Positions 1 to 8,664 of a stretch of DNA of 64,000 nucleotides are shown piece by piece. The notes beneath the pieces are model-generated. The model was given only the letters and a program-made list of their open reading frames with translations, did no database searches and was not told the DNA's origin. Numbering within the stretch: the first letter of the stretch is position 1; every line of letters starts with the position of its first letter. Position numbers and translations under genes: made by a program. This DNA comes from Erythrobacter sp. GTDB lineage: Bacteria > Pseudomonadota > Alphaproteobacteria > Sphingomonadales > Sphingomonadaceae. The stretch spans positions 603,230 to 667,229 of the forward strand of contig NZ_JASJAP010000001.1 in assembly GCF_030066995.1 (NCBI RefSeq), in the 5' to 3' direction.

Positions 1-3000
1 CCCGATCTTGTCGAAGCGCCGCCGCGTGCACCCTTTGTCGAGCTGGGGCTGGTGAGCTGTTTTAGCTTTTTGCGCGGCGCTTCCGACGCGGTCGATCTGG
101 TTATGACCGCGCGCAGTCTTGGTTACGATGCGATCGGGATTGCCGATGCCAACAGCTTCGCAGGTGTCGTGCGCATCCACACGGAAGCGGCAACGCTCAA
201 ACTGCGTCCTGTCATCGGCGCGCGGATTGAGACGGTCGAGGGTCTGGTCTTCCTCGCTTACCCTCGCAATCGCGCCGCCTATGGCCGAGTGTGCCAGCTC
301 ATCAGCGCGGGCCGCATGCAGACGCTGAGCGGTGAATGGCAGGAAAAGGGCGTGTGCGAGATCAGCCTTGCGATGCTGGCGGAGCACGCTGAGGACGTGC
401 AGCTGATTTTGCTCCCGCCTGACGATTTGGATACGCTCTTCATGGTGCCCGACTGGGCCAGCAATGTTGTTGCGTTCGACGGGAGCGAGCGGTGCGGGGA
501 AGTCAGCGGAGCGCTCCCCGAAATCCTCCGGCATCTCACGCAGGGACTGCCCAGCCTAAGGCATCTCGCCGCAAGCTACCTCTACTGCGGGGATGATATG
601 GCGCGCATCGACCGGCTTGACGCTCTGGCGCGTGCAAACGGGCTCAGCCTGCTGGCCACCAATGATGTCCATTACCACACGCCCGAGCGTCGCCCCTTGC
701 AGGACGTCATGACAGCGATCGCGAATAAGACCACGGTGGCTGAGGCCGGGCATCTGCTCCACGCGAACGCTGAGCGGCACCTCAAATCCCCACAGGAAAT
801 AGCGCGCCTGTTCACCCGCTGGCCGCACGCGATCACGGCTGCGCGCGAAGTGGCCGATGCCTGTAATTTCTCGCTTGATGAGCTGCGCTACGAGTATCCG
901 GAAGAGATCTATCCTGACGGCAAATCCCCGCAGGAATATCTCGAAAGCGAGACGTGGAAGGGCGCGGACTGGCGCTATCCGGAAGGCCTGCCCGAGACGG
1001 TGCGCGAGACCCTGCATAAGGAGCTCGCGCTGATCGGCAAGATGGAGCTGGCGCGGTATTTCCTGACAATCAAGGATATCGTCGATTTCGCCCGCAACGA
1101 GGTTTCCCCACCGATCCTGTGCCAAGGGCGCGGGTCTGCCGCAAACTCCGCCGTCTGCTATTGCCTTGGCATCACCAGCGTCGATCCGGCCAAGCATGCG
1201 CTGTTGTTTGACCGATTCATCTCCGAAGACCGCAAGGAACCGCCCGATATCGACGTCGATTTCGAGCACGAACGGCGCGAAGAGGTGATCCAGTATCTCT
1301 ACCGCAAATATGGCCGCCACCGGGCCGGGCTGACCGCCACCGTCATTCACTACCGCCCGCGCATGGCGATCCGAGAAGTGGGCAAGGCGATGGGGCTTTC
1401 CGAAGATGTGACCAGCGCCCTGTCGCGCACCGTGTGGGGCGGGTGGGGCCGAGAGATCAGCGAAAAGCACGCGGCGGAAACCGGCCTCGATGTGACCGAT
1501 CCGCATCTAAAGCGCGTGCTCAAGCTAACCGAGCAGATGATCGGGATGCCGCGTCACCTCTCGCAGCATGTGGGCGGGTTCATCCTCACCGAAGGACCGC
1601 TCACCCAGACAGTGCCGATCGGCAACGGCGCGATGCCCGATCGCAGCTTTATTGAGTGGGACAAGGACGACATTGAGGCGCTGGGTATCCTCAAGGTCGA
1701 TGTGCTGGCGCTCGGCATGCTGACCTGCATAAAAAAGTGCCTCGACATGCTGGAGGAGCACCACGACCGCGCGCTCACGCTTGCGACTGTCCCGCGCGAG
1801 GATCCGGAGACCTACGCGATGCTGCGCAAGGGCGATTCGCTCGGTGTCTTCCAGGTGGAAAGCCGCGCGCAAATGAACATGCTTCCGCGCCTGCGCCCGC
1901 GCGAATTCTACGATCTCGTCATCCAGGTTGCGATTGTGCGCCCCGGTCCGATCCAGGGCGATATGGTGCACCCCTATCTCAAGCGTCGCCGGGGCGCTGA
2001 ACCGGTCGAAATTCCGGCACCATCCTCTCAGCATGGCCCGCCTGACGAGCTTTCGAGCATCCTCGAACGCACGTTGGGTGTCCCGATCTTTCAGGAACAG
2101 GCGATGAAGATCGCGCTCGATGCAGCCAAATTCTCGTCCAAGGAAGCCAACCGTTTGCGCAAGGCGATGGCGACCTTCCGTTCGCGCGGCATGGTGGATG
2201 AGCTGCAGGACATGATGGTCGAGCGAATGGTGACGCGCGGTTATGAGCGCCAGTTTGCCGAGCGCTGCTTCAACCAGATCCGTGGCTTTGGCGAATACGG
2301 CTTTCCCGAAAGTCACGCGGCGAGTTTTGCGCATCTGGTTTACGTTTCAAGCTGGCTCAAATGCCATTTCCCCGCCGCCTTTGCCGCCGCGCTTCTCAAT
2401 TCGCAGCCGATGGGTTTCTACGCCCCAGCGCAGATCGTGCGCGACGCGAGGGAGCATGGGGTCGAGGTGCTGCCTGCGGATGTTAATCACTCAGAGTGGG
2501 ACTGTACGCTGGAGGAGATGAGCCAGGGTTCTTCGAGCGCTTCGGGTCCTTCGAGACAAACCTCAGCCTGCGGCTTCGCTTTTCCTCAGGATGAGCGGAT
2601 CTTAAAAGTTTCCGCTCATCCTGAGGAACGGCTGAGGAGCCGCGAAGCGGCGTCTCGAAGACGCGTCTCGAAGGACCCGATGCCCCGAGACCAAGGCCGC
2701 CAAGACAAGCATATCGCGCTGCGCCTTGGCCTCAGACAGGTCGACGGCTTTCCCGAACACGTCGCTGCCCAGCTTATCGCCGAGCGCTCCGAGAACGGGC
2801 CGTTCCGAGATGTGGCCGAACTGCGCGAGCGCGCGGGGCTCTCCCCAGCGCATATCGAGCGGCTTGCAAGCGCGGATTGTTTTACCTCGCTCAACCTTTC
2901 TCGCCGCACGGCCTTGTGGGACGCGCGCAGCCTGATCGCGGGACCGGACCTGCCGCTGTTCCGCGCGGCTGATACCCGAGATGAGGGGGTCGAACGCTGC

Positions 3001-3639
3001 ACCACCATGCTGCCGATCATGCCTCTTTCTGAAGAAGTTGTGGCGGATTACCAGACCACGCGGCTCAGTCTGAAAGCGCATCCGATGGCCTTCCTGCGCC
3101 CCGAGCTCGCCGAGCGCGGCTTTGTGCGCGCGTGTGATCTCAGGAACCGCAAGTTTCGCAGCATGGTGCAGGTTGCGGGTGTTGTGCTGATCCGCCAGCG
3201 GCCGGGCAGCGCCAAGGGGGTGTGCTTCATCACTCTGGAAGATGAAACAGGCGTCATCAACCTCGTCGTCTGGCCCGATCTCAAGGAGAAACAGCGCCGT
3301 GTCGTGATGGGGGCGCGGTTGATGGAAGTGCGCGGGCGCGTTGAATACGATGATGAGGTGATCCACGTGATCGCCCAGCATATGACCGATGCGACGGACA
3401 AGCTCTACGCGCTCTCCGACGACATGCTGAACGCACCGATCGCGCGCGCGGACCACGTGAACTCGCCGATTTCCAGCCACAAGATGCCAGCGAGCCGGGT
3501 GAGCATCGCTGTGGACGAGGTTAAGGAAGAGGACGCGCGCGACGCGATTCGCCCCCGCGATCTGATTGATCAGCTACCCAATGTTCAAGGCCATCCGCGC
3601 AACCATCGGATCATCCCGAAATCGCGCGACTTTCACTGA
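1..3639 (+). CDS. dnaE2: Error-prone DNA polymerase DnaE2 (ImuC), 5' end cut off by the window
   Basis: C-family polymerase of the ImuA-ImuB-DnaE2 SOS mutasome, responsible for damage-induced translesion synthesis. The frame is open from base 1 and the upstream residues match a DnaE2 N-terminus, so the GTG at 52 is probably internal. Counting from that GTG, a PHP domain covers about residues 1-250. The catalytic motif PDIDVDF lies at 398-404 and the third aspartate in KVDVLALGML near 550. A helix-hairpin-helix region follows (LRLGLRQVDGF), then a C-terminal OB fold with the DnaE2-type RQRPGSAKGVCFITLED motif. About 1195 residues is longer than the usual 1050-1100; the excess is explained by an in-frame palindromic repeat at 2544-2678. 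It converges on phoB with only 4 bp between stops. imuA/imuB would be upstream, outside the window. Confidence 0.95.
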   Translation, partial: PDLVEAPPRAPFVELGLVSCFSFLRGASDAVDLVMTARSLGYDAIGIADANSFAGVVRIHTEAATLKLRPVIGARIETVEGLVFLAYPRNRAAYGRVCQLISAGRMQTLSGEWQEKGVCEISLAMLAEHAEDVQLILLPPDDLDTLFMVPDWASNVVAFDGSERCGEVSGALPEILRHLTQGLPSLRHLAASYLYCGDDMARIDRLDALARANGLSLLATNDVHYHTPERRPLQDVMTAIANKTTVAEAGHLLHANAERHLKSPQEIARLFTRWPHAITAAREVADACNFSLDELRYEYPEEIYPDGKSPQEYLESETWKGADWRYPEGLPETVRETLHKELALIGKMELARYFLTIKDIVDFARNEVSPPILCQGRGSAANSAVCYCLGITSVDPAKHALLFDRFISEDRKEPPDIDVDFEHERREEVIQYLYRKYGRHRAGLTATVIHYRPRMAIREVGKAMGLSEDVTSALSRTVWGGWGREISEKHAAETGLDVTDPHLKRVLKLTEQMIGMPRHLSQHVGGFILTEGPLTQTVPIGNGAMPDRSFIEWDKDDIEALGILKVDVLALGMLTCIKKCLDMLEEHHDRALTLATVPREDPETYAMLRKGDSLGVFQVESRAQMNMLPRLRPREFYDLVIQVAIVRPGPIQGDMVHPYLKRRRGAEPVEIPAPSSQHGPPDELSSILERTLGVPIFQEQAMKIALDAAKFSSKEANRLRKAMATFRSRGMVDELQDMMVERMVTRGYERQFAERCFNQIRGFGEYGFPESHAASFAHLVYVSSWLKCHFPAAFAAALLNSQPMGFYAPAQIVRDAREHGVEVLPADVNHSEWDCTLEEMSQGSSSASGPSRQTSACGFAFPQDERILKVSAHPEERLRSREAASRRRVSKDPMPRDQGRQDKHIALRLGLRQVDGFPEHVAAQLIAERSENGPFRDVAELRERAGLSPAHIERLASADCFTSLNLSRRTALWDARSLIAGPDLPLFRAADTRDEGVERCTTMLPIMPLSEEVVADYQTTRLSLKAHPMAFLRPELAERGFVRACDLRNRKFRSMVQVAGVVLIRQRPGSAKGVCFITLEDETGVINLVVWPDLKEKQRRVVMGARLMEVRGRVEYDDEVIHVIAQHMTDATDKLYALSDDMLNAPIARADHVNSPISSHKMPASRVSIAVDEVKEEDARDAIRPRDLIDQLPNVQGHPRNHRIIPKSRDFH
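2544..2678. repeat. Palindromic repeat inserted in frame inside dnaE2
   Basis: The outer arms are gggtccttcgagac (2544-2557) and its exact reverse complement gtctcgaaggaccc (2665-2678). The inner arms are tcctcaggatgagcgga (2583-2599) and tccgctcatcctgagga (2611-2627), around a short A/T-rich centre. Between these arms the pairing is partial. The unit as drawn is 135 bp, 45 codons, and contains no stop in the dnaE2 frame. It translates into a Ser/Arg/Glu-rich stretch lying between the polymerase core and the helix-hairpin-helix part. The sequence resembles the short dispersed palindromes common in sphingomonad and other alphaproteobacterial genomes. Exact borders are my estimate. Confidence 0.8.
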
Positions 3640-3643
3640 AGCC

Positions 3644-4330
3644 TCACGCGGATTCGAGCGCGTATCCGGCGGAGCGCACGGTGCGGATCGGATCCTTGGC
3701 ACCCTCAACGCCTATCGCCTTGCGCAGGCGGCGGATGTGCACATCGACCGTGCGCAATTCGATATCCGAACCTGTCCCCCACACGCCATCGAGCAATTGC
3801 CCGCGGCTGAAAACCCGGCCCGGGCTCTCCATAAAAAATTTGAGCAGCCGGTATTCGGTCGGCCCAAGCTGGAGCGAGCGGCCTCGGCGCTGAACCTTGT
3901 GCGCCACCGGATCAAGCTTGATATCGCCCACCTCGATCGTCTCGCCCGCCAGGGCGGGGCGGATGCGGCGCATCACCGCGGCAACGCGCGCCAGCAATTC
4001 GCGCGGGGAGAACGGCTTGGTCAGGTAATCATCGGCGCCGGTCTCAAGTCCGCGCACACGGTCATCCTCCGCCTCGCGCGCAGTGAGCATGATGATCGGG
4101 ACATGCGCTGTGTCCTTGTCGCGGCGCAGGCGGCGGCACACCTCGATCCCGCTCGTCCCCTCGATCATCCAGTCGAGAATAATGAGGTCGGGCGCGTCTT
4201 CGCTGGCGAGCACCATGGCCTCATCACCATCGCTGGTGCAGCGGACCTGATAGCCTTCGTTCTGAAACCGATATTCGAGAAGTTCCGAAAGCGCCGGATC
4301 ATCTTCGACCAAAAGCAATTTCGCAGACAT
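3644..4330 (-). CDS. phoB: Phosphate regulon response regulator PhoB
   Basis: OmpR/PhoB-family transcriptional activator of phosphate-starvation genes, phosphorylated by PhoR. The receiver domain covers about residues 1-120, with the acidic pair E9/D10/D11, phosphoacceptor D53 (LDWMIEG), T83 and K105. A winged-helix effector domain follows (about 130-226; TVDVHIRRLRKAIG). At 228 residues it is of normal length. It is the last gene of the pstC-pstA-pstB-phoU-phoB run, 114 bp after phoU, so it is probably autoregulated through the Pho box upstream of pstC. Confidence 0.96.
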   Translation of the reverse strand: MSAKLLLVEDDPALSELLEYRFQNEGYQVRCTSDGDEAMVLASEDAPDLIILDWMIEGTSGIEVCRRLRRDKDTAHVPIIMLTAREAEDDRVRGLETGADDYLTKPFSPRELLARVAAVMRRIRPALAGETIEVGDIKLDPVAHKVQRRGRSLQLGPTEYRLLKFFMESPGRVFSRGQLLDGVWGTGSDIELRTVDVHIRRLRKAIGVEGAKDPIRTVRSAGYALESA

Positions 4331-4444
4331 GGCGTTTCAGCCTCTTCTTGCTGTTTGCGTAGAGCGCTTTCTCACTGTTTCAGTTTTGCTGCACTATTAT
4401 GAAATCGGCCGGACGAACTTCTCCACAGCCATCCTGACAAGACG

Positions 4445-5113
4445 CTATCGATCCTCTTCAGGGGGATAGGTTCCGGTCGCGGCAAAATGGACCATCTCCG
4501 CAACATTGGTGGCATGATCACCAATACGCTCAAGATTCCGCGCGACAAAAAGCAGCTGCGCGGCACTCGAAATGGTGGCTGGATTCTCTACCATATGACT
4601 GACAAGATTGCGGAAAATGCTGTTATAGAAAGCATCGACCTTGGCATCGGTGCTGATCACTTCGCGCGCAAGACCAGGATCGCGCGCGGCGTAAGCGGTG
4701 AGCACGTCATGGACCATCTCGTTGGCGAGTTCGCCCATCGCCGGCAAAAGCGTAAGCGGCTCGAACCGGTCGCGTCCCTCGATCATGCCAATACGCTTGG
4801 CGATGTTCTTTGAGTAGTCGCCAATCCGCTCGATCACGCCGGCGATCTTGAGCGCGGCGATGACCTCGCGCAGATCGTCCGCCATGGGCGCGCGCAGCGC
4901 GATGATGCGCACCGCTAGCTTGTCGACCTCCGTTTCAAGCTCGTCGATCTTCTTGTCGCGCGCAACGACGCTGTCGCCCAGTTCGATATCGCCTCGGATC
5001 AACGCGTCGAGCGCCTCGCTGATCGCGACCTCGGCCAGACCTCCCATTTCCGCGATCAGGCCACGCAGTCGGGTGATGTCCTCATCAAAGGCCTTTACGG
5101 TGTGATCGGACAC
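4445..5113 (-). CDS. phoU: Phosphate transport system regulator PhoU
   Basis: Peripheral protein that links the Pst transporter to the PhoR kinase and represses Pho signalling when phosphate is plentiful. The 222-residue protein is two repeated three-helix PhoU domains, each with the acidic metal-binding type motif (for example DKKIDELETEVDKLA in the first and STDAKVDAFYNSIF in the second). The start is GTG at 5113, overlapping the pstB stop by one base (TAGTG), which indicates translational coupling. Normal length; nothing unusual. Confidence 0.96.
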   Translation of the reverse strand: MSDHTVKAFDEDITRLRGLIAEMGGLAEVAISEALDALIRGDIELGDSVVARDKKIDELETEVDKLAVRIIALRAPMADDLREVIAALKIAGVIERIGDYSKNIAKRIGMIEGRDRFEPLTLLPAMGELANEMVHDVLTAYAARDPGLAREVISTDAKVDAFYNSIFRNLVSHMVENPATISSAAQLLFVARNLERIGDHATNVAEMVHFAATGTYPPEEDR

Positions 5114-5904
5114 TAGCCGTACCGCCCGGTGATGTAGTCGCGCGTGCGTTCTTCAATCGGATTCTGGAAGATATCGGAGGTTGGCCCGTATTCGACCATT
5201 TTGCCAAGGTGGAAAAAGGCGGTGCGCTGGCTGACGCGCGCGGCTTGCTGCATTGAATGGGTCACGATCACGATAGCGTAGCGGCCCGAAAGCTCGTCGA
5301 TCAACTCTTCGATCTTTGCCGTGGCAATCGGGTCAAGCGCTGAGGCGGGTTCGTCCATCAGAATAACCTCAGGATCCACCGCAATAGCGCGCGCGATGCA
5401 CAGGCGTTGTTGCTGGCCACCCGAGAGCGCGGTGCCGGAATCATCAAGCCGGTCTTTCACCTCTTCCCAAAGTCCAGCGCGCGTCAGCGAACGTTCGACA
5501 ATAGCGTCGAGATCGGGCTTCTTCTCGGCGAGCCCGTGAATCTTGGGCCCATAAGCGATGTTCTCATAAATCGATTTCGGGAAGGGGTTGGGTTTCTGAA
5601 ACACCATGCCCACGCGCGCGCGCAATTGCACCACATCCATGGCCTCGGTCAGGATGTCCTCACCGTCGAGTTCGATCGCGCCGGTTACGCGCGCGACCGG
5701 GATTGTGTCGTTCATGCGATTGAAGCAACGAAGGAAGGTCGATTTTCCGCAACCAGACGGGCCAATGAACGCGGTGACATAATCCGGAGAGATGTCGATC
5801 GAAACCTCGTCGATCGCCTTTTTGGCGCCATAATAGACCGAAACGTCCCGCGCTTTCATTTTGGCGGACTTGTCGTCTTTGATTGTGTCGTGAATGCGGG
5901 TCAC
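5113..5904 (-). CDS. pstB: Phosphate ABC transporter ATPase PstB
   Basis: Cytoplasmic ATPase that powers high-affinity phosphate import through PstA/PstC. Walker A is GPSGCGKST (residues 48-56), the ABC signature is LSGGQQQR, and Walker B is [13 protein letters not shown], followed by the H-loop in VTHSMQQA. The full 263-residue frame starts with GTG and overlaps the pstA stop by 4 bases (GTGA). An internal ATG at residue 16 would give a shorter version nearer the usual size of about 250. It sits between pstA and phoU in the operon. Confidence 0.96.
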   Translation of the reverse strand: MTRIHDTIKDDKSAKMKARDVSVYYGAKKAIDEVSIDISPDYVTAFIGPSGCGKSTFLRCFNRMNDTIPVARVTGAIELDGEDILTEAMDVVQLRARVGMVFQKPNPFPKSIYENIAYGPKIHGLAEKKPDLDAIVERSLTRAGLWEEVKDRLDDSGTALSGGQQQRLCIARAIAVDPEVILMDEPASALDPIATAKIEELIDELSGRYAIVIVTHSMQQAARVSQRTAFFHLGKMVEYGPTSDIFQNPIEERTRDYITGRYG

Positions 5905-7163
5905 CAGGTTTTCTCGAATTTGTTGCGCAGATAAATGGCGATGCTGTTCATGACGAGCAGGAACAGCAAAAGGACAACGATGGCGGCGCTGGTGCGCTCG
6001 ACAAAGCCGCGGTCTATTTCATCGGACCAAAGGAAGATCTGCACCGGGAGCACAGTTGCGGGCGATGTGAAATCAACGGGCGGTGTGGCGACAAAGGCGC
6101 GCATGCCGATAAGCAAGAGCGGGGCCGTTTCGCCAAGCGCGCGGGCCATGCCGATGATAGTGCCGGTGAGCATGCCGGGCAGGGCCAGCGGCAAAACATG
6201 GTGAAAGACCACCTGAACGGGCGAAGCGCCCACCGCCAACGCGCCGTCGCGGATAGACGGAGGCACCGCTTTGATCGCGTTGCGTCCTGAAATGACTATC
6301 ACCGGCATGGTCATCAGCGCCAGCGTCATGCCGCCGATCAGCGGCGCGGACCGCAAATTGGGAAAGATCGTCAGGAACACCGCCAGGCCCAGGAGACCGA
6401 AGATAATCGAAGGCACCGCAGCAAGGTTGTTGATCGACACTTCGATCAGGTCGGTCCAGCGATTCTTGGGCGCGTATTCTTCAAGATACAGCGCGGCGAG
6501 CGTACCGATGGGAAAGGCGAGAACGAGTGTTACCAGCATGGTCAGGATCGAGCCCTTGAGCGCACCCCAGATACCGACCGCCTGCGGGCTGGTCGCATCC
6601 GAGCGCGAAAGGAACGCCCAGTCCCAGTTCTCGGCGAGCTTGCCTTGATCGGCTAGTGAGCTTGCAAGCGCCTGCATGTTGGGCGAGCCTTCTCCCGCGA
6701 GGCCGGACGCAAGGTCGGAAGACGCCGGCAGGTTGAAGACGACTGGCTCGCTTTGTTCGATCAGCGCAGGATCCGAGGTGAGCGCGGCGGCAACGTCGCG
6801 CCAGGCTTGATCGCTCAATTGGTCCGCGCCTTCTTTGCCGAGTGCTTCCTCCGCGTAGAAATGCACGATTTCGGCGAGACCCTGCATCTCAAGCACTTGA
6901 ACCGCGCTGGGCGCAGACAACGAGATCTCATCGCCGGTTAGGCCGCTTTCGGCGAAATTGATCGGCACCTCTAGCTCAGCGCGCTGAAAGCCGCCGACGC
7001 CGTTTACCAGCATGTTGCCGAGCAGGAAGATCAGAACGGCAACCGAAAATGCGATCGCGCTCATACCCATCAAACGGAAATTGCGTTCCGCGCGATATCG
7101 CTTGGCAAGGCGTCTCTCGAACGCGGGCGTGCGGGTGGGGCGGATGGGCTCGAGATTATTCAT
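5901..7163 (-). CDS. pstA: Phosphate ABC transporter permease PstA, long N-terminal extension
   Basis: Inner-membrane permease subunit forming the phosphate channel with PstC. The C-terminal part has the standard six-helix permease domain with an EAA-type loop ([15 protein letters not shown]). The N-terminal ~200 residues hold one membrane helix and a large, presumably periplasmic, domain of the DUF3333 type known in alphaproteobacterial PstA; classical PstA is under 300 residues. I chose the ATG at 7163 because it overlaps the pstC stop (ATGAATAA); an in-frame start also exists at 7172. Confidence 0.93.
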   Translation of the reverse strand: MNNLEPIRPTRTPAFERRLAKRYRAERNFRLMGMSAIAFSVAVLIFLLGNMLVNGVGGFQRAELEVPINFAESGLTGDEISLSAPSAVQVLEMQGLAEIVHFYAEEALGKEGADQLSDQAWRDVAAALTSDPALIEQSEPVVFNLPASSDLASGLAGEGSPNMQALASSLADQGKLAENWDWAFLSRSDATSPQAVGIWGALKGSILTMLVTLVLAFPIGTLAALYLEEYAPKNRWTDLIEVSINNLAAVPSIIFGLLGLAVFLTIFPNLRSAPLIGGMTLALMTMPVIVISGRNAIKAVPPSIRDGALAVGASPVQVVFHHVLPLALPGMLTGTIIGMARALGETAPLLLIGMRAFVATPPVDFTSPATVLPVQIFLWSDEIDRGFVERTSAAIVVLLLFLLVMNSIAIYLRNKFEKTW

Positions 7164-8541
7164 AGGCCTCACGGAAGCGTTTGACGACGCGGAGCGCGGC
7201 GAAGTTGAGAGCGAGAGTTACGAGAAAGAGCACGAACCCGAGCGCAAAGGCGCTGAGCGTTGCGGGATGATCGAAACTGCCTTCGCCTGTGAGCATCTTG
7301 ACGATTTGCACAGTCACGGTTGTCATCCGGTCAAGCGGGTTGAGGCTGAGATTGGCCGCGGTCGATGCGGCCATAACCACGATCATGGTCTCGCCAATCG
7401 CGCGGCTAACCGCGAGCATGATCCCCGCGACGATGCCTGGCAGGGCGGCAGGGAACAGGACCTTGGCAATCGTCTCCGACTTCGTCGCGCCCATCGCGTA
7501 GGACCCATCGCGCATGGCCGCGGGAACGGCGGCGATGGAATCGTCCGCCATCGACGAGACGAAGGGTATGATCATCACGCCCATCACCACGCCAGCGGCG
7601 AGCGCGCTCTCGGTCGAGGCGTTGGTCACCCCAATGGCCACCGCCACGTCCCGAATGAACGGCGCAATCGTCAGTGCGGCGAAATAGCCGTAAACGACGG
7701 TCGGCACGCCGGCGAGGATCTCCAGCGCGGGTTTGACCCAGGTCCGAAACTTCGGATCAGCGTACTGAGTGAGGTAGATCGCGCTCATCAGTCCGAGCGG
7801 GATAGCGACAATCATCGCAATGATCGCGCCGATGAAGATCGTACCCCAGAACAGTGGAATGGCCCCATAGCGTGAGCCATCGGGAGTTTCCGGATTGCCC
7901 ATCGGGTCCGGGCCCCAAAAGGTGCCGAACAGGAAGTCGACCGGCGAAACCATTCCAAAGAAACGCACCGTTTCAAAGACAAGGCTCGCAAAAATGCCGA
8001 AGGTCGTCAGGATCGCGACCAGCGAGGCCAGCAGGAGCACGATCATGACGGTACGCTCGACTTTGGTTCGAGCGCTGAAATCCGGGCGAATCCGCAGAAA
8101 GGCGACGATGCCGCCCCCAAACGCGATCACGACGGTGGAGGCAAGGCCAATCCAGTTGTAAAAGGTGAGCGCCTCGCGAAACGGCTCGATCAACGCTTCG
8201 GCACCGTCGTTGAACACTCCGGGTGCGCGCCCGGTGGCGACAGCGCGCGCTTCGGAGAGCCACGCGTCCCGCTCAAATCCGAATTGCGGCAGATCAGCCG
8301 CCGCAGGCGAGGCGAGCACGCTTTGGGTGACCAGCTGCGGGGCGGCGAAAGACCATAAAGCTATGAAGGTCAGGACCGGGATGACGACCCAGACCGCAAC
8401 GTACCAGGCGTGATAAATCGGACGCGATACGGACCTTACTTGCGGATCGGATTTCTGAAAGCTCCACGCTCTTGCGCGGCCTGCCAGCCATCCGGCGAGG
8501 CCAAGCCCGAGGGCGATCAGAATGAGCGTGATTGGCGACAT
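7156..8541 (-). CDS. pstC: Phosphate ABC transporter permease PstC, extended form
   Basis: Inner-membrane permease partner of PstA. The C-terminal half has multiple membrane helices and the permease coupling loop (RDGSYAMGATKSETIAKV). At 461 residues it is longer than the approximately 320 of E. coli PstC; the N-terminal part carries two helices separated by a soluble segment. It is the first gene of the pstCAB-phoU-phoB unit, 114 bp after phoR, with a Pho box about 105 bp upstream. No pstS (periplasmic phosphate-binding protein) is present next to it; that gene must be elsewhere. Confidence 0.94.
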   Translation of the reverse strand: MSPITLILIALGLGLAGWLAGRARAWSFQKSDPQVRSVSRPIYHAWYVAVWVVIPVLTFIALWSFAAPQLVTQSVLASPAAADLPQFGFERDAWLSEARAVATGRAPGVFNDGAEALIEPFREALTFYNWIGLASTVVIAFGGGIVAFLRIRPDFSARTKVERTVMIVLLLASLVAILTTFGIFASLVFETVRFFGMVSPVDFLFGTFWGPDPMGNPETPDGSRYGAIPLFWGTIFIGAIIAMIVAIPLGLMSAIYLTQYADPKFRTWVKPALEILAGVPTVVYGYFAALTIAPFIRDVAVAIGVTNASTESALAAGVVMGVMIIPFVSSMADDSIAAVPAAMRDGSYAMGATKSETIAKVLFPAALPGIVAGIMLAVSRAIGETMIVVMAASTAANLSLNPLDRMTTVTVQIVKMLTGEGSFDHPATLSAFALGFVLFLVTLALNFAALRVVKRFREAYE

Positions 8542-8646
8542 GAGCTCGATGTACCCCCGTGGAAGCCGCTTAGGGTTTTCTCGGTGCGGGCGCGATCACC
8601 CAACGGCTTCTGACATGCGTCTTTGGCGCTCGCATGTTGAGGAAAT

Positions 8647-8664
8647 AAGACAGCGTCAAGACAG
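8647..8664 (-). promoter_or_regulatory. Pho box upstream of pstC
   Basis: On the minus strand the sequence reads CTGTCTT, four bases (GACG), CTGTCTT. This is an exact 7-bp direct repeat with an 11-bp period, matching the architecture of the PhoB-binding Pho box (two CTGTCAT-like heptamers with a 4-bp spacer). It overlaps the last codons and stop of phoR (stop at 8656-8658) and lies about 105 bp before the pstC start. It implies a separate PhoB-activated promoter for pstCAB-phoU-phoB inside the phoR end. Confidence 0.8.
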
